DNA of 64,000 nt. Source: CBDHDJ01 sp965261645. Its GTDB lineage: Bacteria > Pseudomonadota > Alphaproteobacteria > SHVV01. The notes beneath the pieces are model-generated. The model did not search any database. It was given only the letters and a program-made list of their open reading frames with translations, and was not told the DNA's origin. Position 1 is the stretch's first letter; each line of letters begins with the position of its first letter. The stretch lies in assembly GCA_965261645.1 (NCBI GenBank), contig CBDHDJ010000001.1, forward strand, positions 1 to 64,000, written 5' to 3'. Shown here one piece after another: positions 8,966 to 18,091 of this stretch. A program made the position numbers and the translations under genes.

Positions 8966-9847
8966 ATGATGTTTGCAGCGCGAATTCTCCTTTTTGACAG
9001 CGAGCCTTCCCGGTCCCGGGGGTTGGCCGACAAGCTCACAGAGCAGGGTTACCACAACATGCTCGCGGGGACGATCGAGGACGTGCTCGCCATGGCCAAG
9101 AACGAGCATCCGGACCTGGTCATCGTCCAGGCGGGCTTGAACGGTTCGGGCGAGCCGGAGCTCCATCGCACCCTCCGGAATATCTGGCGCACAAGCCGCA
9201 CGCCCGCCATCCTGATCGGGGCGGGTGGCCATCGCCAGAAGTTTCTCGATCAGGACGAGCCGCCGATCGCGGAGTTTATGTCGGCCGAATTTCCCGATGC
9301 CGAGTTGGTCAGCCGCATAGCCTCGCTCATGCGGCTCCACACCATGCACGAGGAACTTCGCAGGCGGGCGACGACGGCCGAGGAATTTGGCATCAATCCG
9401 CTCGAGGACATCTCACCGCCGGATGGCGTGAACGGGGCCCGGGTTCTGATCGTCACCAACGATTCCGAACAGGGTCGGCCGATCCAGGCGGCGCTTGACT
9501 CCTTCATCACCGTGGCCGGCATCAACAACCGAGCCAGTGCCATGGACGCGTTGCTCGACGACAGCATCGACGCGGCCATCATCGATGCCCATGAAGGTGA
9601 CGGGGCGAGCCTCGAACTCTGCAGCGACATCCGCAACAACACCCGGCTGTTCAATCTGCCCCTGGTGTTGATCGCCGAGCGCGACGACCTCGATGATCCT
9701 GCGGGCCCCTACCTGAGCGGCGTCAACGACGTGGTGTACCGACCGTTCACGGCGGAAGATCTCCGCCTGCGCGTCGCCCTCCTGATCCGCCAACACCGCT
9801 ACCGCCGCGCCATGCAGGGGTCTACCGCCGGGTCCACGACGACATGA
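8966..9847 (+). CDS. PleD-like two-receiver regulator, N-terminal part of a split diguanylate cyclase
   Basis: Two tandem receiver domains. The first (about residues 1-130 from the ATG at 8966; the frame is open from 8936) starts ARILLFDSEPS but has DLVIVQAGLNG where the phospho-acceptor Asp should be, so it looks non-phosphorylatable. The second starts GARVLIVTNDSEQG and keeps an Asp (AAIIDAHEGDG) and the late YRPFTAEDLRLRVALL. After HRYRRAMQG the frame runs to a stop at 9847 that overlaps the GGDEF frame by ATGA. Reading the other frame across 9817-9843 gives GVYRRVHDD leading straight into MTTDRLTGLYG. One missing G in the GGGG run at 9817-9820 would explain the split; translational coupling of two proteins is the alternative. 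Confidence 0.75.
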   Translation: MMFAARILLFDSEPSRSRGLADKLTEQGYHNMLAGTIEDVLAMAKNEHPDLVIVQAGLNGSGEPELHRTLRNIWRTSRTPAILIGAGGHRQKFLDQDEPPIAEFMSAEFPDAELVSRIASLMRLHTMHEELRRRATTAEEFGINPLEDISPPDGVNGARVLIVTNDSEQGRPIQAALDSFITVAGINNRASAMDALLDDSIDAAIIDAHEGDGASLELCSDIRNNTRLFNLPLVLIAERDDLDDPAGPYLSGVNDVVYRPFTAEDLRLRVALLIRQHRYRRAMQGSTAGSTTT

Positions 9848-10326
9848 CGACGGATCGCCTCACTGGGCTCTACGGACATGGCTTCCTTCACGCCCACCTC
9901 GAACGGCAGGTCGCCCACGCCCACCGTTGGCGCAAGAACCTTTCGGTCGGCTTCTTCGACGTGCGGAATATGAGCGCAATCAATCAGAATTACGGTTGCG
10001 TGGCGGGCGATCGCCTATTGCGGCAGATCGGGAGTGTGGTCGACAATTTGCTGCGCGGCGAGGACCTGGCGGCGCGCTACGCGGGCGAGGAATTCTGTGT
10101 CGTGCAGCCGGACACCGCGCCGGAGGTGTCGGTTTTCGCATTGCAGCGCATTGGCGGCGTGGTGAGTAACACCGAATTCGCGGTCCCGAACGTGGGCCAA
10201 TCGATAAGGCTGATCTTGAGCGTGGGCAGCACCTCGATCGAGCCAGACGATACGGTGCACTCCCTACTCGCCCGCGCCCGCAGCATGTCGGAACACCATG
10301 ACCCGCTGCATGCCGGAACGCCATGA
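9844..10326 (+). CDS. GGDEF domain, C-terminal part of a split PleD-like diguanylate cyclase
   Basis: 160 residues covering one GGDEF domain: DRLTGLYGHGFLHAHLE, the FFDVRNMSAINQNYG metal region and the signature RYAGEEF. AGEEF is a variant of GGEEF that can be active in known cyclases, so cyclic-di-GMP synthesis remains possible. The metal-binding Asp in FFDVRNM is present, although the usual D-x-D-x-F-K pattern is altered. It begins with ATG inside the ATGA overlap with the receiver gene at 9844. It is probably the detached output domain of one ancestral protein. Confidence 0.75.
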   Translation: MTTDRLTGLYGHGFLHAHLERQVAHAHRWRKNLSVGFFDVRNMSAINQNYGCVAGDRLLRQIGSVVDNLLRGEDLAARYAGEEFCVVQPDTAPEVSVFALQRIGGVVSNTEFAVPNVGQSIRLILSVGSTSIEPDDTVHSLLARARSMSEHHDPLHAGTP

Positions 10327-10436
10327 CGTGAAGGCCCGCGATTCCATCCCCTAGCTGCCGCGCGTCCCCTCCGCGTCCATAATGGATCATACGCGCCGCA
10401 CTTGACTTGCCGTATCGCCTGTCGGCTACTGGGGCG

Positions 10437-11105
10437 GTGAAGATCGAAATCATCTCCGACACTGTTTGCCCGTGGTGCTTCATCGGCAAGCGGCGCCTCG
10501 AACGGGCCCTAGCCGATCGGCCAGAGGTGAAGCCGGAGGTTATTTGGCGGCCCTTTCAGCTCAACCCTGATATGCCGAACGGAGGTGCCGACCGCAAGGG
10601 CTACCTGGAAGCCAAATTCGGCGGGCCGGAGGGCGCCGAGCGTATTTATGCGAATGTGCGCGAAGCCGGGGCCAGCGCAGGCATCGCATTTGATTTCGAG
10701 GCCATCGAGCGGACCCCCAACACGATCGATTCTCACCGGCTCATCCATTGGGCCGGCGAGACGGGCCGGCAGGGCGAGATCGTCGAGCGCTTATTTGCCG
10801 CCTACTTCCTTAATGGCCGCGACATCGGAGACTCAGAGGTGTTGTGCGACATCGCCGGATGTGTGGGACTCGCTGCGGAAAAAATCGAGACCAAGCTCGC
10901 CGGCGACGAGGACCGTCACACCGTTTTGCAGGATTACATCCAGGCCGTGCAGATCGGCGTGACCGGCGTGCCCTACTTCATCTTCAATCGGAAGTATGCG
11001 ATCTCCGGTGCCCAGGAAGTGCCGATGTTCCATCAGGTCTTCGACGAGATCGCCAACGAGGCCGAGTCGACCTCGCCGGTTGCCGCCGACACCCCCTCGC
11101 CCTGA
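10437..11105 (+). CDS. DsbA family oxidoreductase, FrnE-like
   Basis: 222 residues from GTG 10437. A TTG at 10407 would add ten poorly supported residues. Thioredoxin-like fold with a CPWC active site at residues 11-14 (SDTVCPWCFIGKRRLE), a helical insert, and the cis-Pro loop GVTGVPYFIFNRKYAISGAQ near the C-terminus. This is the cytoplasmic FrnE/2-hydroxychromene-isomerase-like branch; no signal peptide is present. Members act as thiol oxidoreductases or isomerases and the substrate is unknown. The last 73 bases overlap the convergent mfd gene. Confidence 0.85.
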   Translation: MKIEIISDTVCPWCFIGKRRLERALADRPEVKPEVIWRPFQLNPDMPNGGADRKGYLEAKFGGPEGAERIYANVREAGASAGIAFDFEAIERTPNTIDSHRLIHWAGETGRQGEIVERLFAAYFLNGRDIGDSEVLCDIAGCVGLAAEKIETKLAGDEDRHTVLQDYIQAVQIGVTGVPYFIFNRKYAISGAQEVPMFHQVFDEIANEAESTSPVAADTPSP

Positions 11106-14100
11106 GACGCGATACCCGCTAACGTGGCGAGGAGATGCTGGACGCCAGACAGGCGTTCGGGCATATCCTCCCAACTCCGCATGTAAACCAGCCGATGGTC
11201 GGGGCGAAGTTTGGTCGTATCGGCCTGTCGCGAGATGAACTCGACGAGCCCGGCGGGGTTGGTGAATTTGTTGCTTCGGAATGAGAGCGTCGCACCCTTC
11301 GGTCCAGCGTCGAGTTTCTCGATACCCGCCTCGCGACACAATCTCTTGATGGAGATGATATCCAGGAGGTTATCCACCTCGCTCGGCAATGGGCCGAACC
11401 GGTCGATCAGCTCGGCGGCAAAGGCATCGATCTCGGCCTGCCCCTCGAGGCGCGAGAGGCGCCGGTAGAGCGCCATGCGCAGGTCCAGATCGCCGACATA
11501 GGACTCAGGAATCAGCACCGAGGTTCCGATATTGATCTGCGGCGACCAGGTGTCGTCGCCGGGTGCCGCATCCTCGCCGTAGCGTGCCGCTGCGACGGCT
11601 TCCTCCAGCATGTGCTGATAGAGCTCCAGGCCAACTTCGCGGATATGGCCGGACTGTGCCTCGCCGAGCAAGTTGCCGGCGCCGCGAATGTCGAGGTCGT
11701 GGCTCGCCAAGCTGAAGCCGGCGCCGAGGCCATCGAGCGCTTGCATAACCTGAAGCCGCTTTTCCGCACCCGCCGTGGGCACGCGCCCGGGCGGTAGCGT
11801 CAGATACGCGTAGGCCCGGACCTTGGAGCGCCCGACGCGTCCACGGAGCTGATAGAGCTGCGCCAATCCGAATAGGTCAGCGCGATGCACGATGATCGTG
11901 TTGGCGGCGGGGATGTCGAGCCCGGATTCGATGATATCGGTGGACACCAAGACGGTATAGCTGCCGTCGTAAAAGGCGCTCATTTCCTGCTCCAACTGAC
12001 GTGCGGGCAGGCGGCCATGGACCATGGCGAAAGTAACCTCCGGCACCTTGTCCTTCAGGAATTGCGCGGCGTCGGCCAGGTCCTTGATGCGCGGGCAGAT
12101 GTAGAAGCACTGGCCGCCCCGATAGTGCTCGCGCAAAATCGCCTGGCGCACGACCAGGGGATCGAACGGCAGGATATAGGTCCGGATCGCCAGCCGGTCG
12201 ACCGGCGGGGTGCCGATCAGGCTGAGTTCGCGCACGCCGCTGAGCGCCAATTGCAGCGTGCGCGGGATCGGCGTGGCGGTGAGGGTCAGCACATGGACAT
12301 TGGCCCGAAGCTGCTTGAGACGCTCCTTGTGCGTCACGCCGAAGTGCTGCTCCTCGTCGATGATGAGAAGGCCGAGATCGCGGAACTGGATGCCCTTGGC
12401 AAGAAGAGCGTGGGTGCCGATGACGATATCCACATCACCGCCGGTCAGGCCCTCTTTGGTCGCTTGGGCCTCCTTGGTCGCGACGAGACGCGACAGCCGG
12501 CCGATGCGTACCGGCAAGCCGGCGAAACGCTCTGAAAAGGTTTGGAAATGCTGGCGTGCGAGCAGCGTCGTCGGGCACACCAGCGCGACCTGTTTGCCCT
12601 CCATGACGGCGACGAACGAGCTTCTGAGCGCGACTTCCGTCTTGCCAAAACCCACATCGCCACAGACCAGCCGGTCCATGGGTTTTCCGGCGGCAAGATC
12701 GGCCGTGACCTCATCGATGGCGCGCTGCTGATCCTCGGTTTCGTGATAGGGAAAGCGCGCGCAGAACTCCTCATAGAGCCCCGGCGGCGGGCTGTAGGTG
12801 TCGGCGCTTTGGGTCTCGCGCTGCGCCGCCAACTTGATGAGCTCTCCAGCGTTGTCGGTCAGCCGCTTTTTGACGCGGGCCTTGCGGGACTGCCAGGCCG
12901 CGCCGCCCAGACGGTCGAGCTCAACGACCGTGTCTTCGGAGCCGTAGCGCGACAGCACTTCGACGTTTTCCACCGGAATGAACAGCCGATCGCCGCCCGC
13001 ATAGACGAGGCACAGGCAGTCATGCGCAGCACCCTGCACATCGAGCGTTTGCAGGTCGGTATAGCGCCCAATGCCATGGTCGATGTGGATGACCAGGTCG
13101 CCCGAGGAGAGTTCCGACGCCTCGGCAATGAAGTTCTCGGCACGACGCTGACGGCGGGGCGGCCGGGCGATCCGCGTCCCCAAGATGTCTTGTTCGCCGA
13201 TGACCGAGAGCGCGCTGGCTTCGAAGCCGCGCTCGAGGCCGAAGACGGCGAGCGCCGTGGTCTCGGGGGGCAGCCGCTCCGCCTCCGACCAACTATCGAC
13301 CACCGCGAGCGGGTCGATCCCGTGATCCGCCAGAAGCCTGGCGAGGCGGTCACGGGCGCCGTCGCTGTAACAAGTGATCACGACGCGGCAGTCTCGCCCC
13401 TGAGCCGCCCTCACATAATCGCCGACGGCATCGAACACGTTCCTTTGCGGATCGGCGCGTTCGGGCGCAAAGCCATGCCCTTCGCGTCCCCTTGCATCCA
13501 CGACGGACTCGTCATCGGCGGGCGTGTGGTAGGGCGAAAACGCCCCCACGGTCCGACGCTTGAGGAGGCGCGCCCATTCCTCGGGCGCGAGATACAGCCG
13601 ATCGGGCGGCAGCGGTTTGTAAATTGCGCCGGTTTTGGCGCCACCGGCCGAATAGGTCTGGCGTGCCTCGTAGTAATCGGCCACCGCTTCCGCATGGGCC
13701 TTAGAAGATTCGCCGACCAGGTGATCGAGGGTGATGATCGCATCCGGGAGGTAATCAAGCAGGGTCTCGAGGCGTTCCTGAAACAGTGGCAGCCAATTCT
13801 CCATGCCCATGTGCGGGCGCCCTTGCGATACCGCGGCGTAGAGTGCGTCGTCCTCGCCGGCGATGCCGAACAAAGCGCTGTAGCCGCCGCGAAACCGGGC
13901 GATCGATTCGCCATCGAGCCCGACCTCCCGGGCCGGGATGAGGTGAAGGCTGCTCACCGTGGCCAAAGTCCGCTGGCTTATGGGATCGAAAGTGCGGATC
14001 CCTTCCAGCTGATCGCCGAACAGATCGAGGCGCAGGGGATCATCCGCCCCCGGCGGGAAGAGATCGACGATACCGCCACGGATGGCGAATTCCCCCGACT

Positions 14101-14581
14101 CCATCACGGTGCCGGTGCGCTGGTAGCCGTTGTCGGAAAGAAATCGGGTGAGGGCGTCGCGGGAAATCTCGTCACCCACCTTGGCGACAAAGGCGGCGTG
14201 GGCCAGAATCGCGCGCGCCGGTGTGCGCTGCAATATGGCGTTAACGGTCGTGACCACCACCGGTGTCGGGGCCGTAGGTCCGCCCGCCAAGCGGCTCAGA
14301 GTGGCCACCCGTCGGCTGACGATGTCGGGATGGGGCGAGACACGGTCGTAGGGCAGGCAATCCCAGGCCGGAAAATCGATCACTTCGAGCTCAGGCGCGA
14401 AAAACCGCAACCCGCCGATGAGGGTCGTCATTCGCGCGTCGTCGCGCGCGACGTGAAGCAGCCCACCCGGCAAGCTTTGAACGAGGTGGGCGATCACGAG
14501 CGGATAAAATCCTTCCGGCGCGCTGGCGATCTGGGTATGCCGGCCCGGTTGCAGCAAGAATTCTTTGGCTATCAGCGTCAT
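11033..14581 (-). CDS. mfd: Transcription-repair coupling factor Mfd
   Basis: 1182 residues, full length. Mfd displaces stalled RNA polymerase and recruits UvrA to the lesion. In order: the UvrB-like N-terminal module (residues 1 to about 400), the RNA-polymerase-interacting CarD-like domain around 490-560 (IHIDHGIGRYTDL, RLFIPVENVEVLSRYG), and the RecG-like translocase with Walker A GDVGFGKTE at about 641-649, the DEEQ box near 741, TATPIPRTLQLALSG and QLRGRVGRS. The C-terminal TRCF domain is around 1030-1130. The start overlaps the stop of sdhE by ATGA, so the two are translationally coupled. The gene looks intact. Confidence 0.97.
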   Translation of the reverse strand: MTLIAKEFLLQPGRHTQIASAPEGFYPLVIAHLVQSLPGGLLHVARDDARMTTLIGGLRFFAPELEVIDFPAWDCLPYDRVSPHPDIVSRRVATLSRLAGGPTAPTPVVVTTVNAILQRTPARAILAHAAFVAKVGDEISRDALTRFLSDNGYQRTGTVMESGEFAIRGGIVDLFPPGADDPLRLDLFGDQLEGIRTFDPISQRTLATVSSLHLIPAREVGLDGESIARFRGGYSALFGIAGEDDALYAAVSQGRPHMGMENWLPLFQERLETLLDYLPDAIITLDHLVGESSKAHAEAVADYYEARQTYSAGGAKTGAIYKPLPPDRLYLAPEEWARLLKRRTVGAFSPYHTPADDESVVDARGREGHGFAPERADPQRNVFDAVGDYVRAAQGRDCRVVITCYSDGARDRLARLLADHGIDPLAVVDSWSEAERLPPETTALAVFGLERGFEASALSVIGEQDILGTRIARPPRRQRRAENFIAEASELSSGDLVIHIDHGIGRYTDLQTLDVQGAAHDCLCLVYAGGDRLFIPVENVEVLSRYGSEDTVVELDRLGGAAWQSRKARVKKRLTDNAGELIKLAAQRETQSADTYSPPPGLYEEFCARFPYHETEDQQRAIDEVTADLAAGKPMDRLVCGDVGFGKTEVALRSSFVAVMEGKQVALVCPTTLLARQHFQTFSERFAGLPVRIGRLSRLVATKEAQATKEGLTGGDVDIVIGTHALLAKGIQFRDLGLLIIDEEQHFGVTHKERLKQLRANVHVLTLTATPIPRTLQLALSGVRELSLIGTPPVDRLAIRTYILPFDPLVVRQAILREHYRGGQCFYICPRIKDLADAAQFLKDKVPEVTFAMVHGRLPARQLEQEMSAFYDGSYTVLVSTDIIESGLDIPAANTIIVHRADLFGLAQLYQLRGRVGRSKVRAYAYLTLPPGRVPTAGAEKRLQVMQALDGLGAGFSLASHDLDIRGAGNLLGEAQSGHIREVGLELYQHMLEEAVAAARYGEDAAPGDDTWSPQINIGTSVLIPESYVGDLDLRMALYRRLSRLEGQAEIDAFAAELIDRFGPLPSEVDNLLDIISIKRLCREAGIEKLDAGPKGATLSFRSNKFTNPAGLVEFISRQADTTKLRPDHRLVYMRSWEDMPERLSGVQHLLATLAGIASQGEGVSAATGEVDSASLAISSKT

Positions 14582-14859
14582 GAACGATCGAACTTAAAGC
14601 CTTTCAGGAGTGCCATGACGTCGCTGTCAAGTGCCTCGGGCACCGGCATGCGGCCCACAATCCAGGCCAGGAGATCGGGATCGCCCTGATCGAGGAGGGT
14701 TTCGTAGCGGTCGAGCTGTTCCGTTGACAGGGCCGCCAACGAGCGATCGGCAAAGGGGCCCAACAACAAATCGACCTCGCGCATGCCGCGGTGCCAGCTG
14801 CGATAGCGCAGCCGCTTGCGTCGATGGTCGAGATCGGGTGGCTTCTCTTGTGTCATCAC
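14578..14859 (-). CDS. sdhE: FAD assembly factor SdhE
   Basis: 93 residues, DUF339/SdhE family. The hallmark RGMREVDLLLG is at residues 24-34; it is the RGxxE-type motif used to help attach FAD covalently to the succinate dehydrogenase flavoprotein. The rest is the small helical bundle (LDRYETLLDQGDPDLLAWIVGR). A second ATG lies one codon downstream. It overlaps mfd by ATGA and is divergent from recG. This sdhE-mfd / recG grouping is common in Alphaproteobacteria. Confidence 0.93.
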   Translation of the reverse strand: MMTQEKPPDLDHRRKRLRYRSWHRGMREVDLLLGPFADRSLAALSTEQLDRYETLLDQGDPDLLAWIVGRMPVPEALDSDVMALLKGFKFDRS

Positions 14860-14948
14860 GTCGTCTGTCCGGTCCGCACGGCGACTGGCCGGCCGGACAG
14901 GCGTAAGTTATGGTCTGATGGTCGCCCTGCCAAGGTATCCCGCCTGCC

Positions 14949-17054
14949 ATGCGCCCCGAGATCCTGTTTCCCCTGTTCGCACCGGTGACGTCCCTGCCTG
15001 GTGTCGGGCCGCGCATCGGCAAGCTGATCGCGGGACTTGCCGGGCCTCACACCATCGATCTGCTGTGGCGTTTGCCAAATGGGCTGATTGATCGCCGCTT
15101 TGCACCGAAAATCGCCGAAGCACCAGCAGGCGCCATCGCCACGCTGACCATCAGGGTCGAAGAGCACCTTCCGCCCCGCATCAGGCGCCTGCCCTACAAG
15201 GTGAGGTGTGCGGACGACACCGGCACCTTGTTTCTCGTGTTTTTTCACGCCCGCCCCGATTATCTCCTTGAGGTTCTGCCGGTCGGCGAATCACGCGTGA
15301 TTAGCGGCCGTATCGATCACTACGGCAAGGAAATCCAGATGACTCATCCGGACCACATCGGCACCCCGGAGGACCTGGCCCGCTTGCAGGCGATCGAGCC
15401 AGTCTACCCCCTGACCACGGGCCTGACCGGCAAGTCCCTCGGCAAGGCCGTCGCCGCGGCGCTCGAACGTACACCCGAGCTCGATGAGTGGCTCGACCCC
15501 GCCTATCTCGCCAAACAGGGTTGGTCGCGTTGGCGACAGGCGTTGATGGAGGCGCACGCGCCGCAATCGGGGGAGGATTTGCGCCCTACAACGCCGCCCC
15601 GGGCGCGCCTGGCTTACGACGAGCTGTTGGCCAACCAGCTCGCGCTCGCGTTGATCCGGCACCACGACAAACGCCGGCGGGGCCGCCCCCTCAGCGGAGA
15701 TGGACGCATGCGCCGGCAAACGCTCGCCGCCCTCCCCTTTCAATTGACCGCCTCCCAAACCACCGCGCTTGACGAGATCGCAAACGACATGGCCTCGTCC
15801 ACGCCGATGGTGCGTTTGCTGCAGGGCGACGTCGGCAGCGGCAAGACCATCGTCGCGCTGCTCGCCATGCTGATCGCGGTCGAGGCCGGTGCGCAGGCCG
15901 CGTTGATGGCACCGACCGATTTGTTGGCGCGCCAGCACTTCGCGACGCTCGCACCGCTGGCGGAGGCGGCCGGTTGCCGGTCGGCGCTCCTGACGGGCCG
16001 CGAGAAGGGACGCGAGCGCACGGCCGTTTGCGAGGCCATTCAGAAAGGCGAGGCCGCTATTGTCGTTGGTACGCATGCCGTGTTCCAGGACGCCGTCGAT
16101 TTCCGTGACCTCGCCATGGTCGTGATCGATGAACAACACCGCTTCGGCGTTCATCAACGGCTCGCCCTGACCAACAAGGGCTCGATCAGCCCGAGCGCAG
16201 GCGGGCGGCAGCCCGACATGCTGTTGATGACGGCGACGCCCATCCCCCGCACGCTCGCGCTGACCGCTTACGGTGACATCGATTCCTCCCAGTTGACCGA
16301 AAAACCGCCGGGCCGGGCGCCGATCGATACCCGCGCCATGCCGCTCGGCCGCCTCGGCCACGTGATCGCCGCCGTCGAGAGGGCGGTAAATCGGGAGGCC
16401 CGCGTTTATTGGGTGTGCCCGCTGGTCAGAGAATCCGAGGACACCGATCTCGCCGCCGCGGAGGAACGTCATGCGCATCTGCGTGAGCGCTTCGGCGAGC
16501 GGGTGGGGTTGCTCCACGGCCAGATGAAAAGCGCCGAACGCGACGCCGCGATGCGGGCTTTTTTCGATGGTGAGACCCCTATCCTCGTCGCTACGACCGT
16601 CATCGAGGTCGGCGTCGATGTGCCCGACGCCACGGTCATGGTCATCGAGCACGCGGAGCGCTTTGGCCTCGCGCAGCTGCATCAGTTGCGTGGCCGCATC
16701 GGCCGCGGCCGCAAGCGCTCGACTTGCCTACTCCTATATGCCACGCCCCTGAGTGAGGCGGCGCGGTCGCGCATCGCCACCATGCGCGAGACCGATGATG
16801 GCTTTGCGATTGCCGAGGAGGACCTGCGATTGCGGGGCGCCGGCGAAGTGTTGGGCACGCGGCAAAGCGGAATGCCCGAATTCCGCCTCGCCGATCTTGG
16901 CTATCACGCGGAGCTGCTTGAGACGGCGCGCGATGACGCCCATTTGTGCCTTACGCGAGATTCCGATCTGACCAGTGAACGCGGGCGGGCGCTGCGGGCG
17001 CTGCTCTACCTTTTTGAAAGAGACGCGGCGGCGAAGAATCTGCGCTCGGGTTAA
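14949..17054 (+). CDS. recG: ATP-dependent DNA helicase RecG
   Basis: 701 residues, normal length. RecG remodels stalled replication forks. The N-terminal wedge/OB domain (LTIRVEEHLPPRIRRLPYK, YGKEIQMTHPDHIG) precedes the SF2 helicase domain: Walker A LLQGDVGSGKT near residue 290, DEQHRFGV, TATPIPRTLALTAYGD, then the C-terminal helicase motifs (ATTVIEVGVDVP, QLRGRIGRG) and the RecG tail (GEVLGTRQSGMPEFRLADL). It is convergent with the DUF502 gene, and the palindrome TTAA at 17051-17054 supplies the stop codon bases for both. Confidence 0.97.
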   Translation: MRPEILFPLFAPVTSLPGVGPRIGKLIAGLAGPHTIDLLWRLPNGLIDRRFAPKIAEAPAGAIATLTIRVEEHLPPRIRRLPYKVRCADDTGTLFLVFFHARPDYLLEVLPVGESRVISGRIDHYGKEIQMTHPDHIGTPEDLARLQAIEPVYPLTTGLTGKSLGKAVAAALERTPELDEWLDPAYLAKQGWSRWRQALMEAHAPQSGEDLRPTTPPRARLAYDELLANQLALALIRHHDKRRRGRPLSGDGRMRRQTLAALPFQLTASQTTALDEIANDMASSTPMVRLLQGDVGSGKTIVALLAMLIAVEAGAQAALMAPTDLLARQHFATLAPLAEAAGCRSALLTGREKGRERTAVCEAIQKGEAAIVVGTHAVFQDAVDFRDLAMVVIDEQHRFGVHQRLALTNKGSISPSAGGRQPDMLLMTATPIPRTLALTAYGDIDSSQLTEKPPGRAPIDTRAMPLGRLGHVIAAVERAVNREARVYWVCPLVRESEDTDLAAAEERHAHLRERFGERVGLLHGQMKSAERDAAMRAFFDGETPILVATTVIEVGVDVPDATVMVIEHAERFGLAQLHQLRGRIGRGRKRSTCLLLYATPLSEAARSRIATMRETDDGFAIAEEDLRLRGAGEVLGTRQSGMPEFRLADLGYHAELLETARDDAHLCLTRDSDLTSERGRALRALLYLFERDAAAKNLRSG

Positions 17055-17830
17055 CTCGCCGTTTCGCGCTCGCGCGACGGCGTCAGTGCTTCGAGCTCGG
17101 TCTCGGGCGGCGCATCGGCGATCGCCTCCGGTTTGGCTTCGGGACCAGCTGGCGTGACCAAGCCGCCGGAAATGACCATTTTGATGCCGTCTTCCACCGT
17201 CATGTGCATGGTGACGAGATCCTTGCGCGGCACGAAAAGAAGGAACCCCGAGGTGGGGTTCGGCGTCGTCGGCAGGAAGATGTTCACCACCTCATCCTCG
17301 ATGACGTTTTGCACCTCGCCCTTGGTCTTACTGGTGACGAAGGCCAGCGCCCATATCCCCCGCCGGGGATACTCGACCATCACGACTTCGCGGAACGCCA
17401 TCGAGGATTGCGCTAGAACGGTCTCAAAAATTTGCTTGAGCGCGCCGTAGACGTTGCGAATCACCGGCATGCGCGCGAGCAGCCCCTCGCCTATGCCGAC
17501 GATGGCGCGGCCGAGAAAATTCTTGGCGACGGCGCCGATCAGCGTCAGCACGACGATCGAAATGACGAGCCCGAGGCCGGGGATGCCAAACGGCAGGTAG
17601 GTCTCGGGATTGTACTGGGCGGGGATGAGCGGCGTCACCTTGCCGTCCACATAGGTGATGAAGAGCCAAGCGAGATACACGGTAATGCCGATCGGCGCGG
17701 TGACTACAACGCCGGTCAGGAAATGGGTTCTCAAGCGCCGCAGGATACCCACCTTTAGCGGCACGAAAAGGCGCGGCCTCTCGCCTCCGGCGCCTTTATC
17801 GGCCCCTGGCTCAGTCACGCGCTCATTCAT
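17051..17830 (-). CDS. DUF502 family membrane protein
   Basis: 259 residues. Two hydrophobic segments (FLTGVVVTAPIGITVYLAWLF and a second around GIPGLGLVISIVVLTLIGAVA) anchor it in the inner membrane. Between them lies a short loop (DGKVTPLIPAQYNPETYLPF), followed by the conserved soluble domain (IRNVYGALKQIFETV, VMVEYPRRGIWALAFVTSK, IFLPTTPNPTSGFLLFVPR), which defines DUF502. No function is firmly known. The C-terminal 40 residues are rich in Ala, Pro and Glu and probably disordered. Association with recG is frequent in this group of bacteria. Confidence 0.88.
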   Translation of the reverse strand: MNERVTEPGADKGAGGERPRLFVPLKVGILRRLRTHFLTGVVVTAPIGITVYLAWLFITYVDGKVTPLIPAQYNPETYLPFGIPGLGLVISIVVLTLIGAVAKNFLGRAIVGIGEGLLARMPVIRNVYGALKQIFETVLAQSSMAFREVVMVEYPRRGIWALAFVTSKTKGEVQNVIEDEVVNIFLPTTPNPTSGFLLFVPRKDLVTMHMTVEDGIKMVISGGLVTPAGPEAKPEAIADAPPETELEALTPSRERETAS

Positions 17831-18091
17831 CGTTCTTCAAGTCCTCAAGCGTTTCGCGAACGCCTATCATATCGTCGCCCGCTGATATCAATCTAGCGCG
17901 CTATGCGAAGCGTACAACGCGAAATCCATATTTCCTGTCCACCGCCCGTTCGCCGGCCTGGCGGGATCACCAGGATTTGACCAGCTTACGGTTGGTGCGC
18001 TTTTGCACAGGGCACAAGCGTATACACTTTGAACGTGCGGCGGCTACGGTCCGCACATGACCTCGCACACTCATCTCGCAGCGTGATACCC

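Noticed and set aside
12542..14689. 715-residue open frame antisense to mfd
   Set aside because: The mfd frame carries all helicase motifs; the antisense product has no recognisable domain and is a by-product of high GC.
15291..16682. 463-residue open frame antisense to recG
   Set aside because: Low-complexity His/Arg/Asp-rich product without motifs; recG is intact on the other strand.
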